From Flavisericum labens (GTDB lineage Bacteria > Bacteroidota > Bacteroidia > Flavobacteriales > Flavobacteriaceae): a stretch of 64,000 bases of DNA. Positions 16,620 through 26,319 of this stretch are shown here, in pieces. The DNA lies in contig NZ_JBJJBQ010000009.1 in NCBI RefSeq assembly GCF_045446075.1, positions 1-64,000 of the forward strand. The letters run 5' to 3'. Each line of letters opens with the position of its first letter. Within the stretch, counting starts at the first letter, position 1. The translations under genes were made by a program, and so were the position numbers. The notes under the pieces were generated by a model. The model was not told the origin of the DNA, searched no databases, and was given only the letters and a program-made list of their open reading frames with translations.

Positions 16620-19600
16620 ATGAAAGTAATTGAAAAATTTTATTTTTTTATTATAATATCTTTTTGCGCTGCCTATAGTGTGAGAGGACAGCAAGATTTT
16701 TCGATTGAACATTTTTTAGTTGAAGATGGGCTTCCTCATAATACAGTAAGCCAAATTATTCAGGATAAAAAAGGTTTTATATGGTTGGCTACATTTAACG
16801 GTCTTAGCAAATATGATGGCTACAGTTTTCAAAACTATAAGACGCAGTCGTCTGATAAAGTTTTGATGAAAAATAACCGTATTGATAAAATTATAGAAGA
16901 TGAATATGGGCGTATTTGGATACGGTCCAATGAAAATAAAACGAACACCTATTGTTTTGACCCTAAAACTGAAGCCTTTTGGAGTACTGATTTAATTCCT
17001 GACATGCCAAAAGAGGGGTTTGTATTGAGCAGCGTAAAAGCCAATAAATCAGGGTTAGTATGGTTGCTTTCTGAAACTGATGGGTGTATTTTGGTATCCG
17101 ACTCTTTGTTTTCCACCAAAATATACAATAAAAATCTTAAAACACTCAATGCTTCTTCTGTGAATTCGGTTTATGAAGATAGTCAACAAAACTCATGGCT
17201 GCTAACCAACAATGGGCTAGCGTTTTTAAAATCAGATAAATTAAATGAACCAAATTATTACTTTTCAAACCAAACAGGCAAAGTTAGATCCTTTTACACA
17301 GCAGTTGAATTTGAGGATGAGATTTGGTTTGGAGGGTCTCATGGAACAATAATTAAATATTCAAAGAGCGGTCGTTCTTTTAGAACACAAAAACTTGAAT
17401 TGGATGCTAACATTACTTGGATGAAAAAGCTTAATGAGCAGACCGTTTTGGTTTTTACCGACCATCAAGGGTTTTGCACCATTAATATTTTCAACGGAAA
17501 TATTCAGTTTTATAATTCAAAAACACTTCCAGGCCTAATAACCAAGGATATGACGCCCGTTGCCCTTACACAAAATAGACAGTTATGGTTTTTAAGTAAT
17601 CAAGAAACAGGCATCAACCTTTTTGATTTTTCTACACAACAGCATTATTTTTACCCATCTAATAATCAGGGCTTATCGATGCCAGCTGCTACTCCAAGGT
17701 CTTATGTTTTTACCGATTATAGGGGGGGTATTTGGGTGCAACCGCAGGGTGGTGGATTTTCAAAATTCAACCCTAGTAACCATGACCTCACACGATTTAA
17801 TTATAAAGGTTCTTTTCCTAAAGGTAATTTTTCAAATAGCTTTCTTGCCGCTTTTTTCGATAAACAAGGCAATTTATGGTATAGTACCCGATCATCGGGT
17901 TTGGTAAAAGTGGTATTTAGTGAGAATAGTTTTAAAACAACCAGTGTAACCAATGAATCAATTCTGTCTACCGTTAATGATGTTAGGGCCATTTTACAGG
18001 ATAAAAATGGGAACATTTGGGTTGGTGACAAACAGAACCAAATTGTTGTTTTAGATAAAAATTTAAATAAAATAGGTAATCTTTCACCCTCTGGCCAACT
18101 AAAAGAAAATGCCAAATGGATTAAGCCTGCTTACAATATAATACAAGATAGCCAATCGAATGTTTGGATTGGAACCCGTGGCGACGGACTCTATAAATTA
18201 ATTCCTAAAGAGGTGCCCTTTTCTTATGAAGTAATTCATTTTAAAGTTGATGAATCCAACCCGTACAGTATAACTAGCAATGATATTTACAGCATTTTTC
18301 AAGATAAAAGTGAACGCATCTGGTTAGGGACTTTTGATGGCGGCGTTAACCTTATAGAAACTAATGCCCATGGAGAAACACGGTTTATAAATCACAAAAA
18401 CAAATGGCACACTTACCCCATAGATGATTTCAACAAAGTGCGTTGCATAAAACAAACACCAGAAGGGCTGCTATATGCCGGAACAACCAAAGGGCTAATT
18501 GTATTCAACCCCAACGATATACTAAGTGATTCTTCTGAAATAGAAAAATATGAAATTGGTTTTGATGAGACACATATTGGGTTAAATGGAAATGATGTTA
18601 TCGATATTTGTATAACCAAAAAAAAAGAAATTTTTATAGCCACGACCTCCGGAGGAATTAACAAAGTAACTGAAAAAGATTCTTTGGGCTTTCCCTTAAC
18701 ATTTAAAGGTTTTACTAAAAAAGACGGTTTACCATCAGATAATATTCTTTCACTGTTAGAAGATGTTGATGGCAAGATATGGATTGCAACAGATTATACT
18801 TTATCTCGTTTTAACCCTGAACAAGAATTTTTTGAGGTTTTCCATGAAGTAAAGCCAATTATATCCAATAATAATTTTTCTGAGGCAACAAGCTTACAAT
18901 TAAATTCTGGCGAATTGCTATTTGGGTATTCGGAAGGTTTTTTACATTTCTTACCTGGGGACATTAAAACTAATAATTACTCTCCTTATTTAGCATTATC
19001 CAATTTTCAACTTTTTAACCAAAAAGTTTCTATTAAAAAAGATTCTCCATTAAACTTATCCTTAGACCATAGTAAAGAATTGGTTTTATCACATAATCAA
19101 AATTTCTTTACCATTGAGTTTGCAGCAATAGATTATAAGAACCCTGCAAATATTAACTATACCTATAAATTAGAAGGATTTGATAAAAATTGGAATTATA
19201 CCCAAACACATGGTACGGCTACTTATACCAATGTCCCTAAAGGAGAATATATTTTTAAAGTAAAATCAACGAATAGCCAAGGTGTTTGGGCAGATAATGA
19301 ACGCCACCTGCCAATAACCATAAAGCCCTCTATATGGAATAACAATTTGGCTTATATTGTATATGTGTTAGCATTCATTGCCATTTTCCTACTTGTTAAC
19401 CATGCCATAATCACTATATACCGTTTAAAAACCAAGGTGAAATTAGAAAAAGAAATGTCTAACATGAAACAAAAGTTTTTTATAGATATTTCTCATGAGT
19501 TGCGAACGCCACTAACACTTATTTCATCGCCAATAGAATATTTAATAAACGATAATAGAACTCCAGAATCAATAAAAAAACAACTTTCATTTATATCGCA

Positions 19601-20993
19601 TAGTTCGAATAGGTTACAGCGGCTGGTCAATCAAATACTAGATTTTCGTAAAATTGAGGAAACAAAAATTAAAGTTTCAGAAATAAACGTCGCAAAGTTT
19701 GTAGAAGATATTTTTAGCGACTTTATGGAAGTAGCAAACGAACAGAACATTGATTTTGCATTCCATAACAATGCAAATAATGCTACAATTTGGGCAGATA
19801 GGAACGGGCTAGAAAAAATTATAATCAATCTGTTGTCCAATGCCTTTAAGTACACCCCAAAAGGAAAATCTATTGATGTTAAAATAACCAAGTATGAAAA
19901 ACAATTAGGTGTCCATGTTATTGATGAAGGTTTTGGAATCTCAAAGAAAGATCAAAATAAACTTTTTAACCGTTTTGTTTCTTTTAACAATAAAAGTAAT
20001 AACCCGAGTACTGGTATTGGTTTGTCTTTGGTAAAAGAGATTGCCGATAAACACAACGCAAAATTACATTTTGATAGTGAAGAAGGTAAGGGAAGTTCTT
20101 TTTCTGTTTATTTTAAGCTAGGTAAAGCACATTTTTCAAACGAAGTGGATTTTATAGAAGACGAAGAAAAGTCAGAACCAAGTTTGATAATGCCACCAAA
20201 AGATTCAACAAAAGATATTCAAGAAAAAATTAAAGTTTTGATTGTTGAAGATGAACCTGACTTGCGATCATTCATTAAATCTATTTTGGAAGATAAATAT
20301 GAAATAATTGAGGCTGAAGATGGTGAGGTGGGTTATGAATTGGCTACGAAAGAAACGCCGGCATTCATCATTAGTGATATAATGATGCCTAAGTTAAATG
20401 GAGTTGACCTTCTTAAAAAAATCAGAAAAAATATTGAAACGAGCCATATTCCGGTAATTCTTTTAACAGCTAAAACCAATATTGAGAGCAAGCTTGAAGG
20501 ATTGTCCTATGGAGCTGACGATTATATAACAAAACCATTCAGTGTCCCTTACTTTATAGCTCGAATTGAAAACTTGCTCAATCAACGAAAGCGGTTGCAT
20601 AATATTTTTAGTGTTTTTGATAAAAGCGTTAGGGATTATAAGCCTATGCCTAGCCTGATTACAGAACAGGATGAAGAGATAATGAAAAAAGTGATGCTCG
20701 CCATTGAAGAAAATATAGATAACAATAATTTTTCAGTAGAGGAATTAGGTTCGATTGTAGGAATTAACAGAACCACGTTTAGTAATAAAATCAAAAGCTT
20801 AACGGGTTTTACTCCTGTTGAATTCATTAGGGATGTAAGACTAAAGAGAGCGGTACAACTTATTGTCGATACGCAATTACTAATAAAACAAGTGGCTTCA
20901 ATGACAGGCTTTTCAGATATGAAATATTTTAGTAAGTCCTTCAAAAAGAAATATGGAGTTTCACCAATCGAATATAGAAAACAGAATAAGTAG
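16620..20993 (+). CDS. Hybrid two-component system sensor/AraC regulator (HTCS)
   Basis: 1457 residues in one polypeptide. A signal sequence (1-23) leads to a periplasmic sensor of two seven-bladed propellers built from Reg_prop repeats (about 30-740), a Y_Y_Y domain (about 770-840) and one transmembrane helix near 905-930. The cytoplasmic part has a HisKA domain with SHELRTPLTL (His near 958), HATPase (NLLSNAFKYT, GIGLSLVKE), a receiver with phospho-acceptor Asp near 1252 (SDIMMP), and a C-terminal AraC DNA-binding domain (about 1370-1457). Such proteins sense a specific oligosaccharide and activate their neighbouring polysaccharide locus. The esterase neighbours suggest a pectin-derived ligand (inference). 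Confidence 0.95.
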   Translation: MKVIEKFYFFIIISFCAAYSVRGQQDFSIEHFLVEDGLPHNTVSQIIQDKKGFIWLATFNGLSKYDGYSFQNYKTQSSDKVLMKNNRIDKIIEDEYGRIWIRSNENKTNTYCFDPKTEAFWSTDLIPDMPKEGFVLSSVKANKSGLVWLLSETDGCILVSDSLFSTKIYNKNLKTLNASSVNSVYEDSQQNSWLLTNNGLAFLKSDKLNEPNYYFSNQTGKVRSFYTAVEFEDEIWFGGSHGTIIKYSKSGRSFRTQKLELDANITWMKKLNEQTVLVFTDHQGFCTINIFNGNIQFYNSKTLPGLITKDMTPVALTQNRQLWFLSNQETGINLFDFSTQQHYFYPSNNQGLSMPAATPRSYVFTDYRGGIWVQPQGGGFSKFNPSNHDLTRFNYKGSFPKGNFSNSFLAAFFDKQGNLWYSTRSSGLVKVVFSENSFKTTSVTNESILSTVNDVRAILQDKNGNIWVGDKQNQIVVLDKNLNKIGNLSPSGQLKENAKWIKPAYNIIQDSQSNVWIGTRGDGLYKLIPKEVPFSYEVIHFKVDESNPYSITSNDIYSIFQDKSERIWLGTFDGGVNLIETNAHGETRFINHKNKWHTYPIDDFNKVRCIKQTPEGLLYAGTTKGLIVFNPNDILSDSSEIEKYEIGFDETHIGLNGNDVIDICITKKKEIFIATTSGGINKVTEKDSLGFPLTFKGFTKKDGLPSDNILSLLEDVDGKIWIATDYTLSRFNPEQEFFEVFHEVKPIISNNNFSEATSLQLNSGELLFGYSEGFLHFLPGDIKTNNYSPYLALSNFQLFNQKVSIKKDSPLNLSLDHSKELVLSHNQNFFTIEFAAIDYKNPANINYTYKLEGFDKNWNYTQTHGTATYTNVPKGEYIFKVKSTNSQGVWADNERHLPITIKPSIWNNNLAYIVYVLAFIAIFLLVNHAIITIYRLKTKVKLEKEMSNMKQKFFIDISHELRTPLTLISSPIEYLINDNRTPESIKKQLSFISHSSNRLQRLVNQILDFRKIEETKIKVSEINVAKFVEDIFSDFMEVANEQNIDFAFHNNANNATIWADRNGLEKIIINLLSNAFKYTPKGKSIDVKITKYEKQLGVHVIDEGFGISKKDQNKLFNRFVSFNNKSNNPSTGIGLSLVKEIADKHNAKLHFDSEEGKGSSFSVYFKLGKAHFSNEVDFIEDEEKSEPSLIMPPKDSTKDIQEKIKVLIVEDEPDLRSFIKSILEDKYEIIEAEDGEVGYELATKETPAFIISDIMMPKLNGVDLLKKIRKNIETSHIPVILLTAKTNIESKLEGLSYGADDYITKPFSVPYFIARIENLLNQRKRLHNIFSVFDKSVRDYKPMPSLITEQDEEIMKKVMLAIEENIDNNNFSVEELGSIVGINRTTFSNKIKSLTGFTPVEFIRDVRLKRAVQLIVDTQLLIKQVASMTGFSDMKYFSKSFKKKYGVSPIEYRKQNK

Positions 20994-21024
20994 CTAAAAC
21001 TAATATAGACAAACCTAATTAAGT

Positions 21025-22326
21025 ATGAGAAAAGCGGTATTGATTATATGCTGTTTTATTACAGTAATCAAATTATTTGCACAAAACAACCCCAGCCATA
21101 GTGATGTATTGTGGGTCACCACCCCTAACCATAGCGATTGGCTTTATAAAGTCAATGAAAAAGCTAAAATAAAAGTAGTGCTATATGAATATGGCATTTT
21201 ACAAGATAACCTTGAAATAACTTATAGTGTTGGTCCCGAGCTCAAGCCTGCTGATATGAGTGGAAATGTTGTATTAAAAAATGGTGAAGCCATTATAGAT
21301 ATCGGAACAATGAAAGAACCTGGCTTTCGAGATTGCCAAATGCAGGTTAAATTGAATGGTGAAATATACAAACACCACATAAAAGTGGGTTTTGATCCCG
21401 GAATACTTCAGCCATATACCCCATTACCCGATGACTTTGTGTCGTATTGGCATGCCGCAAAAGAAGAGGCAGCCAAATGTCCGTTTTATTTTGAAAAAAC
21501 ATTTGTACCCGAGTTTTCAAGCAACCAGGTAGATTGCTATTTAGTGAAACTTCAGGTGTATGAAAAGAATCATTTTGTATATGGTTACCTTACTATACCT
21601 AAAAAAGAGGGGAAGTTTCCTGTTGTGTTTTCTCCACCGGGCGCTGGAATTAAACCTATGACCCCTTTAAAAGATCTTTTTTATGCTGAAGGGGGATGCA
21701 TCCGTTTTGATATGGAAATCCATGGAATTAGACCCAATCTGGATAGAGATACCTACACAGAAATAAGCCAAGCATTTGGGAAGGCTAATAACAGTTATTT
21801 GGTTAATGGACTTGACAATCGAGATTCCTATTATATGAAAAAGGTTTATCTGTCCTTTGTTCGGGTTGTCGACTATTTAACGACTTTACCACAGTGGGAT
21901 GGTAAAAACGTAATTGCACAGGGCGGAAGTCAAGGTGGGGCGCTAGCCTTAATTGCTACTGGCTTAGATCAGCGTATAACCTTATGTGCAGCCAATCACC
22001 CAGCTTTGAGCGATATGGCTCGTTACAAAAGTGACCGTGCAGGGGGGTACCCACACCTTTTTACAAAATTTGAAGGTATGGACACTCCTGAAAAGCTAAA
22101 GACCTTGGAGTACTACGATGTAGTGAATTTTGCAAAGCAAATTACAGCACCTGTATTTATGACTTGGGGCTACAATGATGATACCTGCCCACCAACTACT
22201 AGTTATATTGTTTATAACACCATCAAGGGTGAAAAAGAAGCATTAATTACTCCGGTTAACGAACATTGGATTTCAAAGAAGACCCGTTATGCCATTCTCG
22301 ATTGGATAAAAGAAAATTTAGAATAG
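21025..22326 (+). CDS. CE7-like acetyl xylan esterase, secreted
   Basis: 433 residues with a signal peptide (about 1-19, ending in LFAQ). An N-terminal beta domain (about 25-120) precedes an alpha/beta hydrolase of the acetyl xylan esterase / cephalosporin deacetylase (CE7, AXE1) type. The nucleophile elbow is GGSQGG (Ser near 301), with catalytic Asp near 383 (WGYNDDTCPP) and His near 414 (NEHW). It would remove acetyl groups from oligosaccharides in the periplasm. It starts 31 bp after the HTCS gene and is likely co-transcribed with it. With CE8 and CE12 nearby, acetylated pectin fragments are likelier substrates than xylan. Confidence 0.85.
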   Translation: MRKAVLIICCFITVIKLFAQNNPSHSDVLWVTTPNHSDWLYKVNEKAKIKVVLYEYGILQDNLEITYSVGPELKPADMSGNVVLKNGEAIIDIGTMKEPGFRDCQMQVKLNGEIYKHHIKVGFDPGILQPYTPLPDDFVSYWHAAKEEAAKCPFYFEKTFVPEFSSNQVDCYLVKLQVYEKNHFVYGYLTIPKKEGKFPVVFSPPGAGIKPMTPLKDLFYAEGGCIRFDMEIHGIRPNLDRDTYTEISQAFGKANNSYLVNGLDNRDSYYMKKVYLSFVRVVDYLTTLPQWDGKNVIAQGGSQGGALALIATGLDQRITLCAANHPALSDMARYKSDRAGGYPHLFTKFEGMDTPEKLKTLEYYDVVNFAKQITAPVFMTWGYNDDTCPPTTSYIVYNTIKGEKEALITPVNEHWISKKTRYAILDWIKENLE

Positions 22327-22391
22327 CTTTGAAAATTGAGTGAAGCTAAAAACAGTAGACATTAAATAATAAACGGAGAGATATGAATTAA

Positions 22392-23258
22392 TTAAGAATC
22401 GCCCATTAATCTGGATCCCTTGCGAATAATTTTTCTGCTTTCTTTCCCTTTAACCACCGTTCCGTTATCTTCTAGCCAGACAATGGCTCCGGTTGGGCAT
22501 CGTTGAATAGGTTTTTGTGTATTATGATGTTCAGCATAATTGATAACTGGTAAATTATTTTTCATAGTAATTAATTCTCTAGGTGCATCCATGGCACATT
22601 TACCACAGGCGGTACAACCCACCAGGCAATCTTCAAGTATGGCCTCACCATGTTCAAGATTTTTACAAGCTACCCAAAGTTTGTGACTTATAGGCTGAAG
22701 GGAAAATAAATCTTTAGGGCAAACTTCCACACAGTCGCCACAGGCTGTGCATTTTTCTGTATCCACTATGGGTAGGCCATGTTCGTTCATGGTAATGGCA
22801 TCAAAATCGCACACTGCTTCACAATCACCATGGCCCAAACAACCCCAGAAACAACCTTTTCCTCCTCCAGAAATGAGAGTGGCCGCTTGACAACTTTCAA
22901 TTCCGAAATACTGGGCTCGATTGAGAGCTACATTCGTTCCGCCAGCGCAGGCTAGGCGAGCGACTTGTTTTTCTTCAGCACCCAAATCAACACCAAGAAA
23001 TTCCGCAATAGACTGTCTGCCTTCATCTGTACTAACGGTACATTTACCAGGCAAGGATTTTCCATGAACCAATGCCTCGGCAAATGGCCGGCAACCCGGA
23101 TACCCGCATGCACCGCAATTGGCGTGTGGCAACATGTCTTCTACCTGGTCTATTCGCGGGTCTTCATAGACATATAGCTTTTTGTTTGCAACAATAAGCA
23201 TAATGGCAAGAAGTAAGGTTAAGCCCCCCAGTGCGGCTATTGCAGTAATGATAGACAT
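22392..23258 (-). CDS. rnfB: Rnf complex subunit RnfB (iron-sulfur)
   Basis: 288 residues. The N-terminal membrane helix (about 5-23) is followed by the CGACGYPGC...C four-cysteine cluster domain (about 47-73) unique to RnfB, then ferredoxin-type Cys clusters near 140-150, 168-180 (CTACGDCVEVCP) and 208-220. It receives electrons from reduced ferredoxin and passes them into the Rnf membrane complex. It is the last gene of the redox operon, separated from the other rnf genes by a ferredoxin reductase gene, whereas in most operons it stands next to rnfC or rnfA. It converges with the CE7 gene; no clear terminator is visible in the 65-bp gap. Confidence 0.93.
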   Translation of the reverse strand: MSIITAIAALGGLTLLLAIMLIVANKKLYVYEDPRIDQVEDMLPHANCGACGYPGCRPFAEALVHGKSLPGKCTVSTDEGRQSIAEFLGVDLGAEEKQVARLACAGGTNVALNRAQYFGIESCQAATLISGGGKGCFWGCLGHGDCEAVCDFDAITMNEHGLPIVDTEKCTACGDCVEVCPKDLFSLQPISHKLWVACKNLEHGEAILEDCLVGCTACGKCAMDAPRELITMKNNLPVINYAEHHNTQKPIQRCPTGAIVWLEDNGTVVKGKESRKIIRKGSRLMGDS

Positions 23259-23310
23259 ATTTATTTACAAGTTTATTGAAACATGGTTATTCTTTATTTT
23301 TCAAGATAGC

Positions 23311-24168
23311 TTAAAAAATAATTTCAGCCCACTTTCTGCCGGCTATGAGTTCGGCTTTACGAAGCTTCCATTTTTCTTCTGATCCCAGTATTTTAGAAAA
23401 TGATTTATCGAGTTTGTTAAGGATACTTGAATATCCTGCAACATATACATATGTGTTGGATTTTGAAAGTAGTTCTTTCAGCTCAGCAGTTTGCCCCTCT
23501 AGCGCCTTTTCAATTTCAATGGAATCTGCCCAATGTGGTCTTGGACTTAATTCATGAAACGCTTCGAATGTATCCTTGTCATAATAATTGGTAAGGTCAC
23601 CATCTTTATCATTTAAATACAGTAGTTCCAAACCGCTTCGAGCACCATAAAACAATCGGATTTTTCCTTCCCAACCCTTTACATTTTTATAAATATGTTT
23701 GATAAAGGCACGGAAAGGAGCAATACCAGTTCCCATACCAATAAGTATCATATTGGCAGCTTTGTCATCTGGAACCCTAAAGGGCAATTGAAAGGGACCA
23801 GTGAGTGTAATTTCATCCCCTTTTTTTCGATTGCATAAATAATTTGAAGCAACGCCTTTATATTCTTCGCCATTGAAATCATCAACATATGTGCAGCGCT
23901 TAACTAACATGGTGATTTTTGGATTACCGTTAACTTTTGCTGGTAAATCAGCCACGCTATAGAGTCGATGATGATATGTGTTTCCAAAATCGCCAGTAGC
24001 TTTAACCAATACCCCAAAGCTTTGGTCTACTTCGCAATTAAACCCAGGATCTTTTACTTCGAGTTCAATCTCACGTACTTCTTCAGTGTTTTGTGGTGTT
24101 AATCGCGAAGTTTTTTTTACGACCGCGTTATACCGTTTTTCTGTATCGAAATCTAATAAATGTGCCAT
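23311..24168 (-). CDS. Plant-type ferredoxin-NAD(P)+ reductase
   Basis: 285 residues from ATG at 24168; the longer open frame upstream overlaps the small membrane protein gene and has no matching fold. FAD-binding motif RLYSVAD near 66-72, and NAD(P) domain motifs GMGTGIAPFRAF near 140-151 and YVAG near 252, in the order of the plant-type FNR family (BoxA and flavodoxin reductase relatives). It would move electrons between ferredoxin and NADP(H) or NAD(H). It sits inside the rnf cluster, so the operon offers two exits for ferredoxin electrons: ion-pumping Rnf and soluble reductase. Cofactor preference cannot be read with certainty. Confidence 0.88.
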   Translation of the reverse strand: MAHLLDFDTEKRYNAVVKKTSRLTPQNTEEVREIELEVKDPGFNCEVDQSFGVLVKATGDFGNTYHHRLYSVADLPAKVNGNPKITMLVKRCTYVDDFNGEEYKGVASNYLCNRKKGDEITLTGPFQLPFRVPDDKAANMILIGMGTGIAPFRAFIKHIYKNVKGWEGKIRLFYGARSGLELLYLNDKDGDLTNYYDKDTFEAFHELSPRPHWADSIEIEKALEGQTAELKELLSKSNTYVYVAGYSSILNKLDKSFSKILGSEEKWKLRKAELIAGRKWAEIIF

Positions 24169-24217
24169 CTTATTTTTTATTTTTATTGTTAATTTTTTAT
24201 CCAATAGGTTTTCAAAT

Positions 24218-24406
24218 CTATTTTTTATGTTCTTTTCGCTCGCAAAACGTGGTGCAACCACAATTGGAGCAGTTTCTTCGACCCGCCAAAACATCGTCGT
24301 CGTTATATTCCTCTTGAAATACCTTTTTCCATAATGTTTGTACAAGCGCCCAAGCCAGTGCAATAGTTACTATGAAACCAATTCCTATGATGAGTGATTT
24401 AATCAT
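24218..24406 (-). CDS. Small Cys-rich membrane protein in the rnf operon
   Basis: 62 residues with one transmembrane helix (about 3-24) and a cytoplasmic tail carrying cysteines in CSNCGCTTFC near 46-55. This layout resembles NqrM, the DUF539 maturation factor of the related Na+-NQR complex, which has a similar single helix and Cys motif and helps deliver iron. It lies between rnfA and the reductase gene, 11 bp after rnfA. An Rnf assembly role is a reasonable inference; a FeoB-associated Cys-rich protein is the alternative but no feoB is nearby. Confidence 0.6.
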   Translation of the reverse strand: MIKSLIIGIGFIVTIALAWALVQTLWKKVFQEEYNDDDVLAGRRNCSNCGCTTFCERKEHKK

Positions 24407-24417
24407 TCGTTATTTTT

Positions 24418-24999
24418 TTAAGCGCCCAGACCTGCAAAGCCCATGAAGCAAAGTGATAGAATACCTGCGATAAACAGGGTCAATGCTGTTCCTTTTGAAA
24501 TTTGTGGTACTTCAGCAAAATTTAACTGTTCCCTTAATCCAGCAATTAATACTAATGCCAATGTAAATCCGGCACCAGCACCTAGGGCATAGACTATACT
24601 TTCTAAAAACCCATATTCTTTATTTGTTTGAAATAATGCTACTCCAAGTATGGCACAGTTCGTTGTAATCAATGGGAGGAAAATGCCCAGTGACCTAAAT
24701 AAAGCAGGGCTTATTTTCTTGATAAACATTTCAACTAATTGAACCGTAGAAGCAATGACAACAATGTAACTAATCAGTTGTAAAAACGGTGCGCCAATGC
24801 TTACCAAAAAGGCATGTATCCCATAGGCACACATCGAACTTATTAGCATCACAAACATGACTGCTCCGCCCATTTTTGTGGCTGTTTCCATTCTTCCAGA
24901 TACACCCAAGAATGGGCAAATACCCAAGAAATAAGCCAAAACAAAGTTATTGACTAAACAAGCATTGAGAAAAATAGCACCTAAAGATTCCGTATTCAT
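24418..24999 (-). CDS. rnfA: Rnf complex membrane subunit RnfA
   Basis: 193 residues, six transmembrane helices, with the conserved NNFVLAYFLGICPFLGVS segment near 17-34 and the mirrored TTNCAILGVALF near 112-123. These two half-helices carry the cysteines that hold the membrane [2Fe-2S] cluster between RnfA and RnfE. Length matches the family. The start overlaps the rnfE stop by 4 bp, showing translational coupling. Confidence 0.95.
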   Translation of the reverse strand: MNTESLGAIFLNACLVNNFVLAYFLGICPFLGVSGRMETATKMGGAVMFVMLISSMCAYGIHAFLVSIGAPFLQLISYIVVIASTVQLVEMFIKKISPALFRSLGIFLPLITTNCAILGVALFQTNKEYGFLESIVYALGAGAGFTLALVLIAGLREQLNFAEVPQISKGTALTLFIAGILSLCFMGFAGLGA

Positions 25000-25628
25000 G
25001 ATTTTGCTTTTCTTGTTTGCATTCCATTAATTATTAGTAACCAGATGGCCAGAGTAAAAAAACCGCCAGCAGGTAATATCATTACAATCCAACTTTGAAA
25101 TCCCTCTGGAAAAAGAGCCATATTGAATAGTGAGCCGTTGCCAAGTATTTCCCTAACCGCTCCTAAACAAAAAAGAGCAAATGTAAATCCCAGGCCCATG
25201 CCCAAAGCATCAAAAATGGATTTCCAAACGGTGTTTTTCGATGCAAAAGCTTCTGCTCGACTCAAAATCAAACAGTTTACTACAATAAGGGAGATGAATG
25301 CACCTAAGCTTTTGTGCAGTTCAACACTAATGGCTTGAATGGCATAATCTGTTACCGTAACAAATGTGGCGATGATGAGAATATACGAAGCAATGCGTAC
25401 CTGCTTAGGAACAAAATTTCGAAGTAAGGAAACCAGAATATTAGACATCAATAAAACAAAAGCTGTAGCTAATCCCATAGCAAGGGCATTTTCTGCCGTA
25501 TTGGAAACGGCCAATACAGGGCACATTCCTAATACCTGTACAAATACGGGGTTGTCTCGCCACAGACCTTTAATGAATTCATCGGTAGTGGTTACTTTTT
25601 CCTTTGATGAAGGTTTATCATTGCTCAT
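24996..25628 (-). CDS. rnfE: Rnf complex membrane subunit RnfE
   Basis: 210 residues from ATG at 25628, which overlaps the rnfG stop; the upstream in-frame start at 25670 would give 14 extra basic residues inside rnfG and is rejected. Six membrane helices with NPVFVQVLGMCPVLAVS (near 26-42) and LIVVNCLILSRAEAFAS (near 114-130), the counterparts of the RnfA cysteine half-helices. RnfE and RnfA form the pseudo-symmetric core of the ion-translocating part. Confidence 0.94.
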   Translation of the reverse strand: MSNDKPSSKEKVTTTDEFIKGLWRDNPVFVQVLGMCPVLAVSNTAENALAMGLATAFVLLMSNILVSLLRNFVPKQVRIASYILIIATFVTVTDYAIQAISVELHKSLGAFISLIVVNCLILSRAEAFASKNTVWKSIFDALGMGLGFTFALFCLGAVREILGNGSLFNMALFPEGFQSWIVMILPAGGFFTLAIWLLIINGMQTRKAKS

Positions 25629-26319
25629 TGCGGTCTTTTGGTTTTTGATGGTTCTTCTTGTAATGGTCATATAGAATTGGAACTAATTCTGCTGTGCTTG
25701 TTCCAATAATGTTTCCTATAGCTCTTGACGAAATTGTGGCTCCAGTGATTCCATCAATTTCCCAAGGATTTTGTTTCTCACCTTGTTTTACCGTAATAAC
25801 TTTGTTCTGTAATTCTCCACTACTTGATAGGCTTACGTCAAGTGCTTTGAAATTGTTCAGAAACTGTTCCTCTTTTTCTATTTTATCTCCAAGTCCGGGC
25901 GTTTCTTTGCTTTCCAAAACTTGAAATCCGATGAGTATTTCCTTGTCAGGCTCGTATCCATATAGTATCCTTATAATATCAGCATATCCTTGGCCTGAAG
26001 CTTCAATTGCATATCCTATAATGTTGCCATTCTTATCGTATCCTGCATAAACAGTTGTTTCATTTTTATTTCCTTCTTGCATTTTGAATAATTCCCCACT
26101 CGTATTCACACCGAAAGCTCGGGTACTAATAGTTCCCGGTAGCACTTCAAAAATGGCCTTTTCTAATGCCTCGGCTTTTAATCGCTGTACACGAGGAAGC
26201 GTCAATTCGAAGGTTGACACAATAAGTAATGCGCTTATAATGCCAATGCCCACCATAGCCAGTAGCATTTTTTTACTGCTCGCACCGTTTTGCGTTTTCA
26301 TGTTGGCAACTTCACTCAT
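25618..26319 (-). CDS. rnfG: Rnf complex subunit RnfG (covalent FMN)
   Basis: 233 residues from ATG at 26319, overlapping the rnfD stop as ATGA; the longer frame upstream is inside rnfD. One N-terminal membrane helix (about 17-36), then a periplasmic FMN-binding domain with the flavinylation motif DGITGATISS near 187-196, whose second Thr carries the phosphoester-linked FMN. Flavin transfer would need an ApbE enzyme, which is not in this window. Confidence 0.94.
   Translation of the reverse strand: MSEVANMKTQNGASSKKMLLAMVGIGIISALLIVSTFELTLPRVQRLKAEALEKAIFEVLPGTISTRAFGVNTSGELFKMQEGNKNETTVYAGYDKNGNIIGYAIEASGQGYADIIRILYGYEPDKEILIGFQVLESKETPGLGDKIEKEEQFLNNFKALDVSLSSSGELQNKVITVKQGEKQNPWEIDGITGATISSRAIGNIIGTSTAELVPILYDHYKKNHQKPKDRNEQ

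Noticed and set aside
24169..24363. N-terminal extension of the ferredoxin reductase
   Set aside because: The extra 65 residues overlap the small Cys-rich membrane protein gene in another frame and do not resemble a reductase; the ATG at 24168 fits the family.
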